Shown here piece by piece: positions 33,610 through 45,214 of a DNA stretch of 64,000 bases. The position numbers and the translations under genes are program-made. The stretch covers positions 1 to 64,000 of the forward strand of contig JAWPHD010010315.1 of NCBI GenBank assembly GCA_037043455.1. Direction: 5' to 3'. Origin of the DNA: Cyrtodaria siliqua. Its lineage: Eukaryota > Mollusca > Bivalvia > Adapedonta > Hiatellidae. The notes under the pieces are model-generated. The model searched no databases. It saw only the letters and a program-made list of their open reading frames with translations, and was not told the origin of the DNA. Position 1 is the stretch's first letter, and each line of letters begins with the position of its first letter.

Positions 33610-33788
33610 CAAATTAGCGTCTTGATTTATTATCTGAGTATCATTTTGACTTCAAACCTGCATGGATAGAATTGAATAAAAGTTTGAGTTTTCATTTTTT
33701 CTTCGTATCCTGCCATATGTTTACTTTATTACTGGTGCAATATAATTAACAATATATATTAATGATTAAACACATGTAAGTTTGCAAA
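33610..33788 (+). repeat. Dispersed repeat pair member G2
   Basis: Aligns with 27625-27856 ('atcattttgacttcaaacct', 'tcgtatcctgccatatg', 'aatgattaaacacatg'), with a deletion in the middle. Confidence 0.5.
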
Positions 33789-34084
33789 ATTACACTGCAC
33801 AAATGTTCATGAAAACTCTGTCCAGGTCATATAATAACGTATATGTGCCGATTAGTAGCAAAGGTTTATTTTGTATGATGGTTTACGGCATTTACACCAT
33901 ATATAAGGTTATTCATGTATATGACGGTAGATGTTTTTGTAGGTTTATTCAAAGGTTCTTGAAATATCTTTGAATATGAGTAAAATGGATTATGAGTTAG
34001 TAACTCTTAATTCGACGCTCCTGTTTTGGGTTTGGCCGGGCTGGATATAGGTGTTTATATTGTGTAGTCTCGTTGTCAATAGGT
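33789..34084. other. No feature recognised
   Basis: AT-rich; a 63-codon plus frame (33782-33973) has no recognisable domain. Confidence 0.3.
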
Positions 34085-34545
34085 TGTATGGTTTATTCTC
34101 TTACTGCTCTGGCTTCTGCAAAGTCATTGAGTACCTTCATTGTGGCTTTCTAGGCTATTGTTTTTTTTGTATTATATTTACACGAGCATATTTGTGTTTT
34201 ACTTATATTGCCTATTGATGCTTCCTTGTTGGTTAGAGATTAGATCATGGCGGGGATTTCTTTATTTACACTGTCCTGTTTTAATGGGATGACAGTAGGG
34301 TAAGTGTGAGGTTTGGTGCACCCTAGAACCTGTGTAAACCCCCAGTGGCCTACTTTGCCACTGACAGTTCCAAGGCGGTAGCCCTATTGTCAACCCTTTT
34401 GTGTTTGTGATGTCGTTTGCATTTATTATTGTTTTTGCTTTCTTGTTTGTCTGTTTGCGTGTTTGTTTCTGTGTTTTGTGGTTGACTGTTCTCCTTGAAT
34501 GCTACTTTCCCTGTCCGATCATTTTATATTTCTTTTAGAAACAGT
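34085..34545 (+). mobile_element. Family C retroelement 3' tail, long copy
   Basis: Reads in sense: 'ctgctctggcttctgcaaagtcattgagta', 'tgcctattgatgcttccttgttggttagaga', 'ggggatttctttatttacactgtcc', 'gacagtagggtaagtgtgaggtttggtgcacccta', the hairpin CAGTGGC / GCCACTG, and the end 'tgtggttgactgttctccttgaatgctact'. It is the best reference for the tail consensus in this window. Confidence 0.7.
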
Positions 34546-35332
34546 GTACATAATTATGCTATGTTTGATAATTTAAATATAAGCTTGTGTTTAAAGGGGA
34601 AAAACACGCTCCAATCGTTTACACATGTTCTCACAAACAAACCAAGTTCTGCAAATATGTAGGTAGTGGATCTCTCGAGTGCCTGTTTGATACCGAATTT
34701 ATTAAACGAGTTCAGTAATATTATATGATGAGAAGCTATGCCGGGCATCATACCAATTTTATCCAATAAGTTTAACAATATGAAATTGGCATGATCATGA
34801 TATTCTATTTATCAAAACTCCAAAACATCCTCATAAGGATCTTTAATTGGTGTAGCTACATGTATATAACGGTGTCGTATGTTTGTATGTTGACATCGAA
34901 ACCACCGTGTTGATTTCTGTCATCCGGTAATCTTAACGGTCGCGGAAGTCTATGAGACACATCGAGCTAAACTGAAAAGACCGGCTTTCGTTTGTATATT
35001 TAGCGTTACACTATATCATGACTTTATTACACTTCCACACCGCAAGTTATCTGATAATATAGAACACATATATGTTGTTGTTTTCTAAATGATTTTAAAG
35101 ATGTTTAAATGATTTTAAATCCAGCGGCAGTTCTCTAGTTCTAAGAAATAATGATGAAATGTATTTTTATTGTTTTTTTATCGCGTAATGTTTTACCATT
35201 GTAAGTCAAATGGCAGATTATAATTCAAATGGCCCGTGTAACTGTCTGTTTATCATGCTAACACTTTGCCTAGACAGTGCTACAATTGAATAACAAATAG
35301 TATATACAGTATATATAAATGATTATTAATCA
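34546..35332. other. No feature recognised
   Basis: AT-rich. The 74-codon minus frame (34554-34778) has no support. Confidence 0.3.
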
Positions 35333-35612
35333 ATAATAATAATAATAACTTTATTTCAAGAAGGTAGCTTATTAAGACATAGCAATTACAAACCATACAA
35401 CTCTTGTTTACAATATGGCCATCTAGTTATATAACAACAACTTGTAAATTAGTATTAATAATAAATAGTTTAATTATTTTCTTAGTTGACACTTTTCTGG
35501 ACCCTTCTTAGCTTTCTAATATATTGCCATACTGCTAGCAGTCACAATTGAAGATAATAATAATAATAATAATATTAATAATAATAATAATAATAATTAT
35601 AATAATAACTTT
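35333..35612 (-). repeat. Two (ATT)n tails of LINE 3' ends
   Basis: On the minus strand 'gaaataaagttattattatt' (about 35360-35333) and 'aataaagttattattataatt...' (about 35625-35553) look like successive LINE 3' ends with (TTA)n tails. The second terminates the LINE relic at 35553-39357. The first belongs to a separate short copy. Confidence 0.6.
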
Positions 35613-37260
35613 ATTATACAATGTTACAATAAATGCATATAGTGAAAGATAAAACAGTACATGCATCATTATATAACTTCAGCCGTACACATTTATTATA
35701 CTTGTTAAGTAAGGTTACAACATACAAAGAAGTTTCATTCTTTCATTAAAAGAAAGGATTTGTATTTGATTTTAAATGTAATTAAAGAATATGAAGCTCG
35801 TATGTCAACGGGATTCATACTCCAAGCTATCATTCCTGAATATCCAAAAGTACGGTTAAGAATATTTGTTCTAGGTTTAAAATGAGCTATATCCTGCCTA
35901 CAGCATATCTTAAGTTTTAATTTGAATTTGTAGAGAAGGTTATAAAATTCTGCGTTGAAAGGTAAGCTACTGGAATTCTTTAAATATTAGTTTAGACGGT
36001 GTTTCTGTAGGTTTCGCGAGAATGATTCGTGCGGCCCTCTTTCGGATTTTAAGTATTTTATTAATAGAGAATTTATTTGTTTGGCTCCATGTTATACAAC
36101 CATAATCAAAAGTAGACATTACATAAGAGTTATAGAAAAATTTCTTCAGTTTATAGGTTAAGTAGTAAGAAATCCTTTTCAATAGATCAATTTTTGACAC
36201 AAGTTTATTGCATGTTTTAGATACATGAATTGTCCACGACAATGTAGGCGCCTAGTAACTTTTGTTCTTTTACATTTTGAATATCTGTATTATTTATTTT
36301 AAGCAACAATTATGCACAGTGTGCTAAATGTTTGTTTGAACCAAGTATCATACACGTTGACTTTATGGGACTAATAGCCATATAATTTATCGTACACCAA
36401 TCATTGCAATTCTTAAATCTGCTTGCAATTTGCTTTGAATACATGACACTAATTTCCCAATTGCATCCAGTGTTGTATCGTTTGCATATATATCTACATT
36501 GGTTCGTTCAGTATACAAGGGAATGTCATTATCATATAACAAAAAAATTAGCGGACCTAAGATTGAACCTTGGTACCCTAGATATAACTGAAACAGCATT
36601 GAAATTGAGTCGCCGATCTTAACTACTTGACTTCTGTATGAAAGATAAGACGCAAATAATTTAATTGATTTTCTGAAAAATGACAAAGTATTAATTTTAA
36701 CAAAAGGGTTTCTTGATCGACCAAATCCAAGACTTTACAAAGTTCTAAGAAAGGTACGCCTACAAAATTTCCTGAATCTATTTCTTTGAGCCATTATCAA
36801 CAATGTATATAATTGCTGTTTGACACGAATGATTTTTTTCGACAATGTGATTGGTGTTCATATATTAGTTTTGTCTTCTTGAAGTAGATATGAATTTCAT
36901 TAGCAATGAATCACTCAAATAGTTTTGATATTGTTGGAAGTATTGAAATAGGTCTGTAATTATTTACATTATCTATGTTACCTGTCTTGGGTATAGGAAG
37001 AACACAGGCTTCCTTAAGATTTTCTGGAAAAAATATAAGAATCAAACATTTATTTATCAAAGAAGCTATTGGTACAGTTAACATATCTCTACATAGTTTT
37101 ATAATTATTGGTCCTATTCCATCTAATCCTGTAGATTTATTTTTTACCCCGAATGGTGTGATTAGCTCTATTTTAAAAACGAAACCCTTTAACTTTTCTT
37201 TTAAAAAAATCTTTAACTTATCAAAGTTTTATGGTTTGTATTTAACTTTTTAATAATTTT
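35553..37260 (-). pseudogene. LINE reverse transcriptase, decayed (CR1/L2/Jockey-type)
   Basis: In minus order: STGLDGIGPIIIK and PKTGNIDNVNNYRPISILPT (about 37150-36930), the finger/palm start; SYLSYRSQVVKIGDS and YQGSILGPLIFLLYDND with YANDTT (36686-36387), the palm motifs with the usual YADD aspartate changed to Asn and the PQG proline lost; then FFYNSYVMSTFDYGCITWS and LKIRKRAARIILA (36242-35967), the thumb/C-terminal region. Several frameshifts and stops separate the parts. The 3' end carries the (TTA)n tail. Clade is inferred from motif wording only. Confidence 0.8.
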
Positions 37261-37723
37261 AGACATATTAACGAAATGCGCATTAAACGCGTTTATTATA
37301 TTGGGAAGTCCTTCATTTATTTTTCACTCCAGCTTCGGCAACAAATGCTGGCTGTATATTTAATCCTACAACTTTTTAAAATTTAATAGAATTTTTATAT
37401 CACCGTGGTTCAAATATTCATTATTCGATAAGTTTAAACATTTTTTCATTATTTAATACTAGAAATGTATCATCTATAACTTGACTAATTTCGTTGGACT
37501 GCTCTAGAGCAGTATTATTGATTGTGAAATTATTAGTTGTAGAATCATTACAAGAGCACTTCAATAAACGACACACTTCGTATAAAATGGTGTTATTTAA
37601 CATTACGTTATTGTACTCTCACGTACTTGTTAATTCGCTGCAGTTAGGGTGCAGGTGAGTGTCTGTCGGCGAAATTCTAACGCTGCATTGCTCTGTCTTC
37701 ATATCCTCGATTGCGTCTGCTAT
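37261..37723 (-). pseudogene. Linker between LINE ORF1 and RT; endonuclease missing
   Basis: Only ~470 bp separate the end of ORF1 from the RT start. An APE-type endonuclease plus linker normally needs well over 700 bp, so it has probably been deleted. A 60-codon minus frame (37603-37421) may be linker sequence. Confidence 0.45.
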
Positions 37724-39357
37724 TTAATGAATGCAAGTTTCTACTTCCCGTTCAACATCTGAAGTAATGAGTGTTGTGATTATCATCCCACACTGATCGC
37801 AGTATAAACGTGGTTGCCCTTGTGACAAACGATAATTTCCCAATGTCCGCTTGCTGTTAACAGGTCCGTATCCAGAGCGTAGATGGTAGGATCGCTTTTG
37901 CACTCGATCATTGCCGCCTTTGTTCAATTGCGTGGATACTTCCACGTTTTGACGTATTTTCACTATAGTTGAACACTTGTTTATACATCTCACTAACGTA
38001 GATGTGCCTTTCATGCTCAAATGTATTCCATCATGCATGAAATAATGTTTTTATACTGTACCGTTACCGTACACGTATGAACCATAGATGTCTATGACTT
38101 TTATGAATATTGAATTCTGCTCAACCCGGGGCTAGAGGGCGTAAGCGGTAGCCAGTATATTTCACTACCGCTCATGAACAGTCTCAATCAAACCGAGACT
38201 GCAATATTTCGTATGTGTCGTGCTCGGCCGTTTCCAAAGGTCCATTATCATACATTTTTTAATTGATGTCTCTTCCGCAATTTGCTTTATGCAGTCATTA
38301 AGGGGGATCACCTGAGCGTTTCTTCTCGGGCATAAAGTGCATATATAGATATCTTGCATTTGCAATTCTTCAAACCTTGCACAAGGCGTCTTCTATCCTC
38401 TGCGATTTCATTAATCGAACGTCTAATTGCTACATCATTTCCGCCGATGTACACAATAACGTTTTCATAAAACATCATGTCCATTTGTGTCAATTTTATT
38501 CTAATTTGCTCTATGTCAGCGCCTCGATTTGTATTTACATCTACATGTCTGTTGAGTCCGCTTGTGTTTTTTCCTTTAAGAATTGAACTTCCAAAGATAA
38601 AAGTTGTTATTGTTTGCTTTATTAAGTTTTCGACACTGTTTGTAAGTATCCTACCTAGTCCTTGCTGGTCGCTTTCCAACGAAACATTTCTGTCTGACTG
38701 TTTGTCTTCATAATGAAAGGTTATAACAGTTTCAGAAGTATTTGTTTTCATTTCATCAGACTGAGTTTGGATATTATCAATTTGTGAAAAGTGAGGCGAT
38801 GCATGTTGTCTTGTGTGGCAAGTTTTCATGGAGTAAAAAATTGACTGCAGTCTCAGCTGTATTTGATCAGTAGATAGTTCAATTTTCGATTTGAGATCAA
38901 CTGTCGTGTTATTCAGTACCTCAATGTTGTGTTCCGATGACTTACTATGAACAGAATAATGCATTTTTAAGCAGGTCACTTCATGTTGCAACTGTGTAAA
39001 TTGGAAATTTGACTGTTCTATGTGGTTCAGCAGTTGTTTGAATATCTTTGAAGTCAGAATGTATTTGGCTTACAGTATCTGAGTTTGTTTGTTTCGGAAA
39101 TATTTGCTCAGAACTTTGCGAAGTACTATTTGCGTTTTAATGGATTCGCAACATTGTTCGCTGTTTATGTCTTCATATGAAGGCAAAGAAACAATTTTAC
39201 ACATCGTGCTCTCTGTCTCACTTTCGGAATTTCCAGAAGTGTTTTCCATTTCATTTCGGTCTCCTTTATCTAGGACGAATAATTGCACGATTTTCTCGTT
39301 TGTTTCTTCATTAATGTGCTCAAAGGTGCAGTTTTCTGCACTTAATTTATTTTCCAT
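37724..39357 (-). pseudogene. LINE ORF1 with SGNH/GDSL-hydrolase (esterase) domain, interrupted
   Basis: Minus-strand frame from 39357. An acidic N-terminal part ends at an in-frame TAA (39072-39070), but the same frame is open again to 38308. The esterase follows: FIFGSSILKG (nucleophile block, GSS in place of GDS), VIVYIGGNDVA (Gly-Asn block), then after a frameshift near 38330 VIPLNDCIKQIAEE. Family A copy A5 is inserted at 38045-38258. Beyond it HDGIHLSMKG supplies the Asp-His block (38038 onward), then a basic tail with YCDQCG and a stop at 37724. Esterase ORF1s are known from CR1/L2-type LINEs. Damaged by one nonsense codon, one frameshift and the insertion. Confidence 0.78.
38045..38258 (-). 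mobile_element. Family A hairpin element, copy A5, inside LINE ORF1
   Basis: Minus orientation. It starts at 'tatgataatggacctttgg' (about 38253) with hairpin 1 CAGTCTC / GAGACTG (38202-38180) and hairpin 2 GAGCGGTAG / CTACCGCTT, then the 'ctctagccccgggttgagcagaa' segment. It splits the esterase between its GND and DxxH blocks. Confidence 0.7.
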
Positions 39358-39935
39358 TATCTTGAAATTTCAACGAGACCATTTTGAAGAAACGATCTGC
39401 TGTTTTTCTATTTATTAAACATGAACTTCTTGTGTGATACTTTTCTTTTGGTATAATGAGTATTATTCTCACCTGAACTCATTTTATAATTTGTTTCCAC
39501 TTGATTTAACATTGTATTATAAACTGGTATTTTCTGACATCTTTCTTTTTCCGAGTCATATTATAATTCAGCGACAAATTTGAAAAGTTCATAACTTCCA
39601 GCAATTAGTCCCGCCGTTTTCACTGATAGCAAAATCTCCTTGTTCAGTAGCTGATAATTTTGTCTTCATATTTTTGTTGTGATTTCGAGTAAAATTTCGA
39701 AAATCTTCTATTCCACCATTTACATCAACACAATTCGCTTTTGAATTTCTTGTGTTTCTTCGTCAGTTTCCATTTCTTTTCAAAGATTGTGTCATGTTCG
39801 GAAAGTGAGTTCCGTCGAATAATGGCTGCTTTAAAGATGGTTGTTGTTTGTTTCTGTGTCTATTTGTGGTTACCTGTCGTTGTCTGTCGTCCATGGATGA
39901 TACTTTTCCTGTTCGATTTTATATATACTTTGATA

Positions 39936-40477
39936 GTAAAAAAGAGTATGGTAATGGACCTTTGGCAACGGCCGAACACGACCCATACGAAATATTGCAG
40001 TCTCGGTTTGATGAGACTCTTCATGAGCGGTAGTGAAATATGCGTGCTACAGCTCACGCCCTCTAGCCCCGGGTTGAGCAGAACTCAATATTCATAAAAA
40101 TCAACAGTACAGAATTGTAACCGTCCCGAAGATGGCAAGCCTATGGCGGTGGATATAGCGATATTTTATCTTTATTTTCATCCCCTATATCCAGCGGCGT
40201 ATGGTCCCAGGATCTAATAAAATTGTATGCCCGAAGAGCGAAATAAACAAAAAGGAATTTAGCGGTTATGAAGCCTGCGTATCACAAGTAACAGCCAAAA
40301 TACTAAATTAAAAAGCAGACTACATATCCTATGAGTGGTTAAACAATACCCAGAGTCTTTTATCGGCCGGAGTAGTGGAACCACCGAATTGAAAATTAAG
40401 TAAGAAAATAAAAGAAATTGAAAATGTAGACCACCGATCACTAAATATAAGTATCGGGCTCAGCGATCTCCAAAGAA
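39936..40477 (+). mobile_element. Family A hairpin element, copy A6
   Basis: 'aaaaagagtatggtaatggacctttggcaacggcc' start. Hairpin 1 has one end mismatch (CAGTCTC / GAGACTC), and hairpin 2 is GAGCGGTAG / CTACAGCTC. The body aligns with A1 and A2 to 'ggctcagcgatctccaaag', where it is truncated. About 1.7 kb from, and opposite to, A5. Confidence 0.68.
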
Positions 40478-40864
40478 GTAAGTTCAGTTTTTCACTTTCA
40501 TTTCCACTCGTTTCATCAGGCAGCCACTCTGGACCATCTCTAGAGTCTGTGGATACATCACTGCAAAAACTGTCTTCAAACAAAATGTCAATTTCGTGTT
40601 AATTTTTATCTCTTATCGTAACTGCGTAGAATGTTCTTGGCAGAAATGTCTCTTCTTTTCTGTACATATATAGGAATCATGCTTAGCAACAAGAATGTTT
40701 TAGTCACAACATATAAACTAAAAGATTCCCTGTATAAATAAACTTCGCATCTCTGTTGCGGCCATCTTGAACATTTGACATAGGTTGAACATATCCAGGC
40801 GCTTATTTTGACAGCTATTTTAATACACATTGAAATCAGAAGACAAATTTAAATCAGGTACGGC

Positions 40865-40995
40865 ATACGAAACTTTGAAGTAGAATACCGCTTAAGCCGG
40901 TGCTAGGGGGCGTGAGAGGTGTTGCTTCTTTCATTACTTCTCATGAACAGACTCAATAAAACCGAGTATGTTGCTTTATTCTCTTAGTTGTGTGT
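40865..40995 (-). mobile_element. Family B hairpin element, copy B3 (partial)
   Basis: The minus strand reads 'catactcggttttattgagtctgttcatgaga', the second stem region, 'cctctcacgccccctagcaccggcttaagcggtattctacttc'. The distal tail is missing. Confidence 0.6.
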
Positions 40996-41611
40996 GTTGC
41001 TCTCAAAGGATCACCTTTATCAGTATTTAATACAACTCACCCCTTCCACCACATCCCCTTCAGTTTTATTGCGTTTTTCGCAATTTTTCCATTTTTATAT
41101 TTTCCAAATAATTGTAAGCACGTGCTTAGGTGCGTAAGCCTAGCTACGCGCCTGATATCAGTTTGATAGTGAATATGCACTAAATACTTACCGAGTCATC
41201 GAGTTTTCTAGATCGAACTATTTCATTAACAATAATAAAATCGATTATTTTATGGAGATTAGTCTAGTTCATAACTATGTAGATTGAATATGCATCTGAA
41301 ACACCTTACCTATGTTTGATTTGACATCCATTATTCTTCCACATTGAAACCGGTCCCTTTAAACCAGCTTTCATTACAAAGTTAATAATACTATCGGGTG
41401 TTAATCCCTAATCTCAAGAATCAGTATAATTATAATGTATGAAAAAAACAAAAAGGGCCACCAAGTGTTTATATTGAAATCTAGGAGCCATACCTTACTA
41501 TTACTATCGAATATATTCCTGTGGTTCGTTAACGAACTCGAAGGACAGACTCCTATCGATACACAAGATCGCCTGGTTGACGTCCGGATAGGATGGATGA
41601 GGTAACGTGTC
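40996..41611. other. No gene recognised
   Basis: AT-rich with a perfect 14 bp palindrome TAAGCACGTGCTTA (41115-41128). No coding signal. Confidence 0.3.
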
Positions 41612-41705
41612 TTGCCTATGGAGTATGGACACATCGATGTAACCCCGTGATACCAGTGATTCAGAGTCGAACGTGCTATCCACTGGGCTACGGTGTATTT
41701 GAAAA
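41612..41705 (-). mobile_element. tRNA-Gln-like SINE head, inverted
   Basis: The minus strand has 'ccgtagcccagtggatagcacgttcgactctgaatcactgg', a tRNA head with CTG at the anticodon position and a weak box B ('cacggggttacatcg'). It faces the SINE head at 41722 tail-away. A partial frame read through it is not a gene. Confidence 0.5.
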
Positions 41706-41721
41706 ATGTCACAGAATATCT

Positions 41722-42025
41722 GTGGAGCTATAGTTGGCAAGTGGTTAGCATGCAAAACGCTCGTCCCAGAAGTCACGGGTTCGATTCCTGGCGGGGTCAC
41801 GTCCCGAGTTTTTAAACGCACTCACGCAGTATCGTACTCGGGCAAGGTATTGTGAATGTCAATCCGTCGGTCCCGTGTGCAGCCTGCACGGAGAGCAATA
41901 CGCTGTGCACGTTAAATATCTCGTTGAACTTCTGTGGTAATCAGTGATAAATAAAGCCTTTAAACTCTTCCTCGGAACCGAGGCTGTTATGATAATCAAA
42001 ATTGATTGTGTGCAGTATCAGTAAA
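41722..42025 (+). mobile_element. tRNA-derived SINE, copy S4
   Basis: Box A region 'tagttggcaagtggttagcatgc' and box B GGGTTCGATTCC (41778-41789). The body 'atgtcaatccgtcggtcc..gtgtgcagcctgcacgg..gtgcacgttaaa' and end 'gaggctgttatgataatcaaaattg' are shared with S1 at 12.3 kb. Better preserved than S1. Confidence 0.68.
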
Positions 42026-42424
42026 ACGATATCAAATTAGGATGTTAATGATACATTTATATTATCATAAAAGTCCCTGCCGTTTTATCAATTTCTTCAT
42101 TTAGCTGGCTTAAATATAGTTGAACATGAAACATGTGCCTTCTTCTAAACTTACATTTAGCTACTTTGTATGATTCAAATGAATGAACAGACCTGTCTCT
42201 AGGGCGGCCATCTTTAAGCCACGCATTTCATCTATCAATCATGATTTTGCGTAATTCAGTTAGATGATAGTTCCAATACGGTTGAAGAAAATGCTTAAAC
42301 TTGGATTAATGAAAACACCTTTCAGACGCCCCAACTTCTGCATGTGTGTTTATATCTAATGCATTATCAACCTCAATGTTCTTGCTTAAATTTGCACTAT
42401 AGATTGTTTAGCTTTATTAATACA
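42026..42424. other. No feature recognised
   Basis: AT-rich unique sequence. Confidence 0.3.
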
Positions 42425-42860
42425 CAAATATTGCCCGGACTAGTTCTCCTGAACCCCTGGTTGGATTTCAATGAAATATTTTAGAAATGATCAATACCAG
42501 GCCTAGTTGCGCATATCGTTTCCGTGTTCCGGTCGAATGATTTTTGTCAGAGTTATGACCCTTTAAATGTTTTAGTACACACACTTTGTCCGAACTAGTT
42601 CTCCTGAAACCTTGGCCGGATTTCACCGAAACTGTGCAGGGATGATCAGTTCCAAGCTTATTTGTGCATATCATCACCGTTTTCCGGTTGAAATAAGATG
42701 TTTGGTTTTAATACACAAACTTTGTCCAGACTAGTCTCTTCTGAACTCCTAACTGGATTTCAACGAATCTTGGTAGGGATGACAAGGGCCAAACTCAGTT
42801 GCGCATGTCATCGCCGTGTTACGGTTGAATTTTATGACGACAGCCCTTAATACAAGATCC
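42425..42860 (+). repeat. ~150 bp tandem repeat, three units
   Basis: 'gtccg.actagttctcctgaa.cc..gg..ggatttca..gaa' recurs near 42434, 42588 and 42722. Each unit continues to 'gatcagtaccaggc..tagttgcgcatatc.tc.ccgt.ttccggt.gaa'. The 69-codon minus frame is an artefact. Confidence 0.85.
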
Positions 42861-43670
42861 ATTTTAGCCAATAGAGCGTCCACAGGCATGTACATTCATT
42901 TGACATTTGAACTTATATCGCTATAACCCTATTTTGATTACATGATTTGTGGTTAGTGTCATATGTGTATTCTTATTCTAACCTCTTAGTTTATCTTAAA
43001 ATGACATATACTTACAAGAGTATTATATCGTCCAACGCATGAATTGCGAAAAAGGTACTCAAACTATGTTTTCGATATTTAAATCATTGAATTGGAACAT
43101 CTCAACCAATCGACTAGTATCATATGTTCGTGGGCAGTAAAATCATCTGATATACCACGTTGTATTTATTTGGTTTCCAATGTTTCCGTTCGCGTGTGTT
43201 TGACATATAGAGGATCTTACATGAGTGACTGTTTAATGCCGCATAACGTACAGAACTGGAGAAGTCGAAACAAGTCAAGCAGTCAGAACACCGTTAATTA
43301 GGTGAAAATAGAAAATACACACCGAGATGAATGGACATTACCGAGTGAGGAGTTGGTCTTCCTCTACATATTAACTATTAAAAGAAATCATTAACTGTAG
43401 TTGTGTAATTATGATTTTTACGTAATGGACTTATTATACTTCCACTCCACAAGACGCATACATAGTTGGTAGCACTCAGGTAAGCATGTCTATTAGATAC
43501 TGCTCCCTGCTCCCTGACGTTAAACATCGACGACACCCGGGTATGAAACGATATTTGATGTTAAGTTAATTAATGTTATATTTGGTCATTCGATGAAACT
43601 GAGCAGAAATTCGGATTCGTATTACGCTTTCTAAACCAGAGACATACATCTCTGTCTAAACGGAAAGTAA
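42861..43670. other. No feature recognised
   Basis: AT-rich; the 69-codon plus frame at 43092-43301 lacks domain or splice support. Confidence 0.3.
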
Positions 43671-43675
43671 ATATT

Positions 43676-43890
43676 GACAGGTATTACGAGAAGGATGCGA
43701 ATCAATATACATACTACGAGAAGGATGTGAATCAATATATATACTACGAGAAGTGAATCAGTATACATACTACGAGAAGGATGTGAATCAATATACATGC
43801 TACGAGAAGGATGTGAATCAATATACATATTACGAGAAGGATGTGAATCAATATACATACTACGAGAAGGATGTCAATCAATATACATAC
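43676..43890 (+). repeat. 30 bp minisatellite, about seven units, derived from a family B end
   Basis: Units of 'tacgagaaggatgtgaatcaatatacatac'. The unit resembles the end-to-start junction of tandem family B copies at 51.47 kb ('gtgtgaatgtcaataaatactgaaaagggg'). It runs straight into family B copy B5. Frames on both strands are artefacts. Confidence 0.9.
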
Positions 43891-44690
43891 ATACTGAAAA
43901 GGGCATCACTTGAAAGCAACGGGTCTGTTCGTGATAGGTAATATTATGTGTAACACTTTTAACGCCCACTAGGACCACGTGATAGATTATATGATGTGTA
44001 ACACCTTTAACGCCCACTAGGACCACGTGATAGTTAATATGATGTGTAACACCTTTAACGCTCACTAGGACCACGTGATAGTAATATGATGTGTAACATC
44101 TTTAACGCCCACTAGGACCACGTGATAGGTAATATGATGTGTAACACCTTTAACGCTCACTAGGACCACGTGATAGGTAATATGATGTGTAACATCTTTA
44201 ACGCCCACTAGGACCACGTGATAGGTAATATGATGTGTAACATCTTTAACGCCCACTAGGACCACATGATAGGTAATATGATGTATAACACCTCTAACGC
44301 TCACTAGGACCACGTGATAGGTAATATGATGTGTAACATCTTTAACGCCCACTAGGACCACATGATAGGTAATATGATGTATAACACCTTTAGCGACCAC
44401 TAGGACCACGTGATAGATTATATGATGTGTAACACCTTTAGCGCCCACTAGGACCACGTGATAGATAATATGATGTGTTACACATTTAACGCTCACTGGG
44501 ACCACGTGATAGGTAATATGATGTGTAACACCTTTAACGCCCGCAAGGACAAATTTAAGCGGTATTTTAAAACCGCACATATTGGGCTGGAAGACTCCCA
44601 AAGGACAAGTAATACAAAACACTACTAATTTATAGTCGGGGCGAATTTTCAAGTCTGTCACATAGCACTAAATGAACCCTAATGTGAATG
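43875..44690 (+). mobile_element. Family B element, copy B5, with amplified hairpin core
   Basis: Starts 'catactgaaaagggcatcacttg'. The segment holding the first arm of hairpin 1 is deleted. The hairpin 2 segment is then present as ~13 tandem units (43933-44551). The normal family B tail resumes with 'aaatttaagcggtatttt' and runs to 'ctaatgtgaatgcaaatac'. A truncated copy follows at 44681. Confidence 0.75.
43933..44551 (+). repeat. 48 bp satellite, ~13 units, in family B copy B5
   Basis: Unit GATAGGTAATATGATGTG + TAACACCTTTAACGCCC + ACTAGGACCACGT corresponds to the family B stretch 'gagaggtaatgt..gcaacacctctcacgcctcctagcacc'. Starts at 43933, 43981, 44029, 44077 and so on. Each junction creates CACGTG. 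Since 48 = 3 x 16, a 198-codon repetitive minus frame (HHITYHVVLVGVK) opens; it is not a gene. Confidence 0.95.
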
Positions 44691-44775
44691 CAAATACATA
44701 CTGAAAAAGGTTTTCCTTGGAAGCAATGAACACAAACAAGAGACAGAGTAGCAGCCTTGGTTTTGTTTTGTTTTG
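44681..44775 (+). mobile_element. Family B element, truncated copy
   Basis: 'aatacatactgaaaaaggttttccttggaagcaatgaacacaaacaagagac' and 'agcagccttggttttg', then lost. Head-to-tail with B5. Confidence 0.55.
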
Positions 44776-44879
44776 TTTCTCTGCAACGCGTTTTTCTCTG
44801 TTATGCGAAAACGTCCAGGGTCTAGGCAGTTAATCAAAGGAACGCCAAAAATGCATTCAGTATTAGCTTTAGAAGGCAT

Positions 44880-45214
44880 TCAGTTACAAATAGACTTAGA
44901 AGTGCTAAAACGACATCAAATTATAATTTTGATTTAAACACGCATTTATTTCAATTATTACTTGCGTTAAAATTGTATTCAATTATTCTTTGAGTTAAAA
45001 GAAAAGTTTTTATTATAATTTGAGTTGAACAGGAAATCAATTATAAGTTTAGTTAAAACAAAGGAGTTGAAAGGACTTTCAAATATTTTTAAAGTTGAAA
45101 ATGCATTCAAATAATAATTTGAGTTAAAACTGAATTCAGTTATAAGTTCAGTTGGAAATGTTTAGGCTTAAAAGATATTTAATTATAATTTGAGTTTACA
45201 TCAAGCATTCAATT
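44880..45214 (+). repeat. Diverged ~45 bp AT-rich tandem repeat
   Basis: About seven copies of an 'attcaattataatttgagttaaaa' theme with varied spacers. Boundaries are soft. Confidence 0.5.

Noticed and set aside
44065..44661. 198-codon repetitive minus frame (HHITYHVVLVGVK)
   Set aside because: Product of a 48 bp satellite, whose unit length is a multiple of three. The DNA unit is explained by family B hairpin sequence, and the ends have no splice or start signals.
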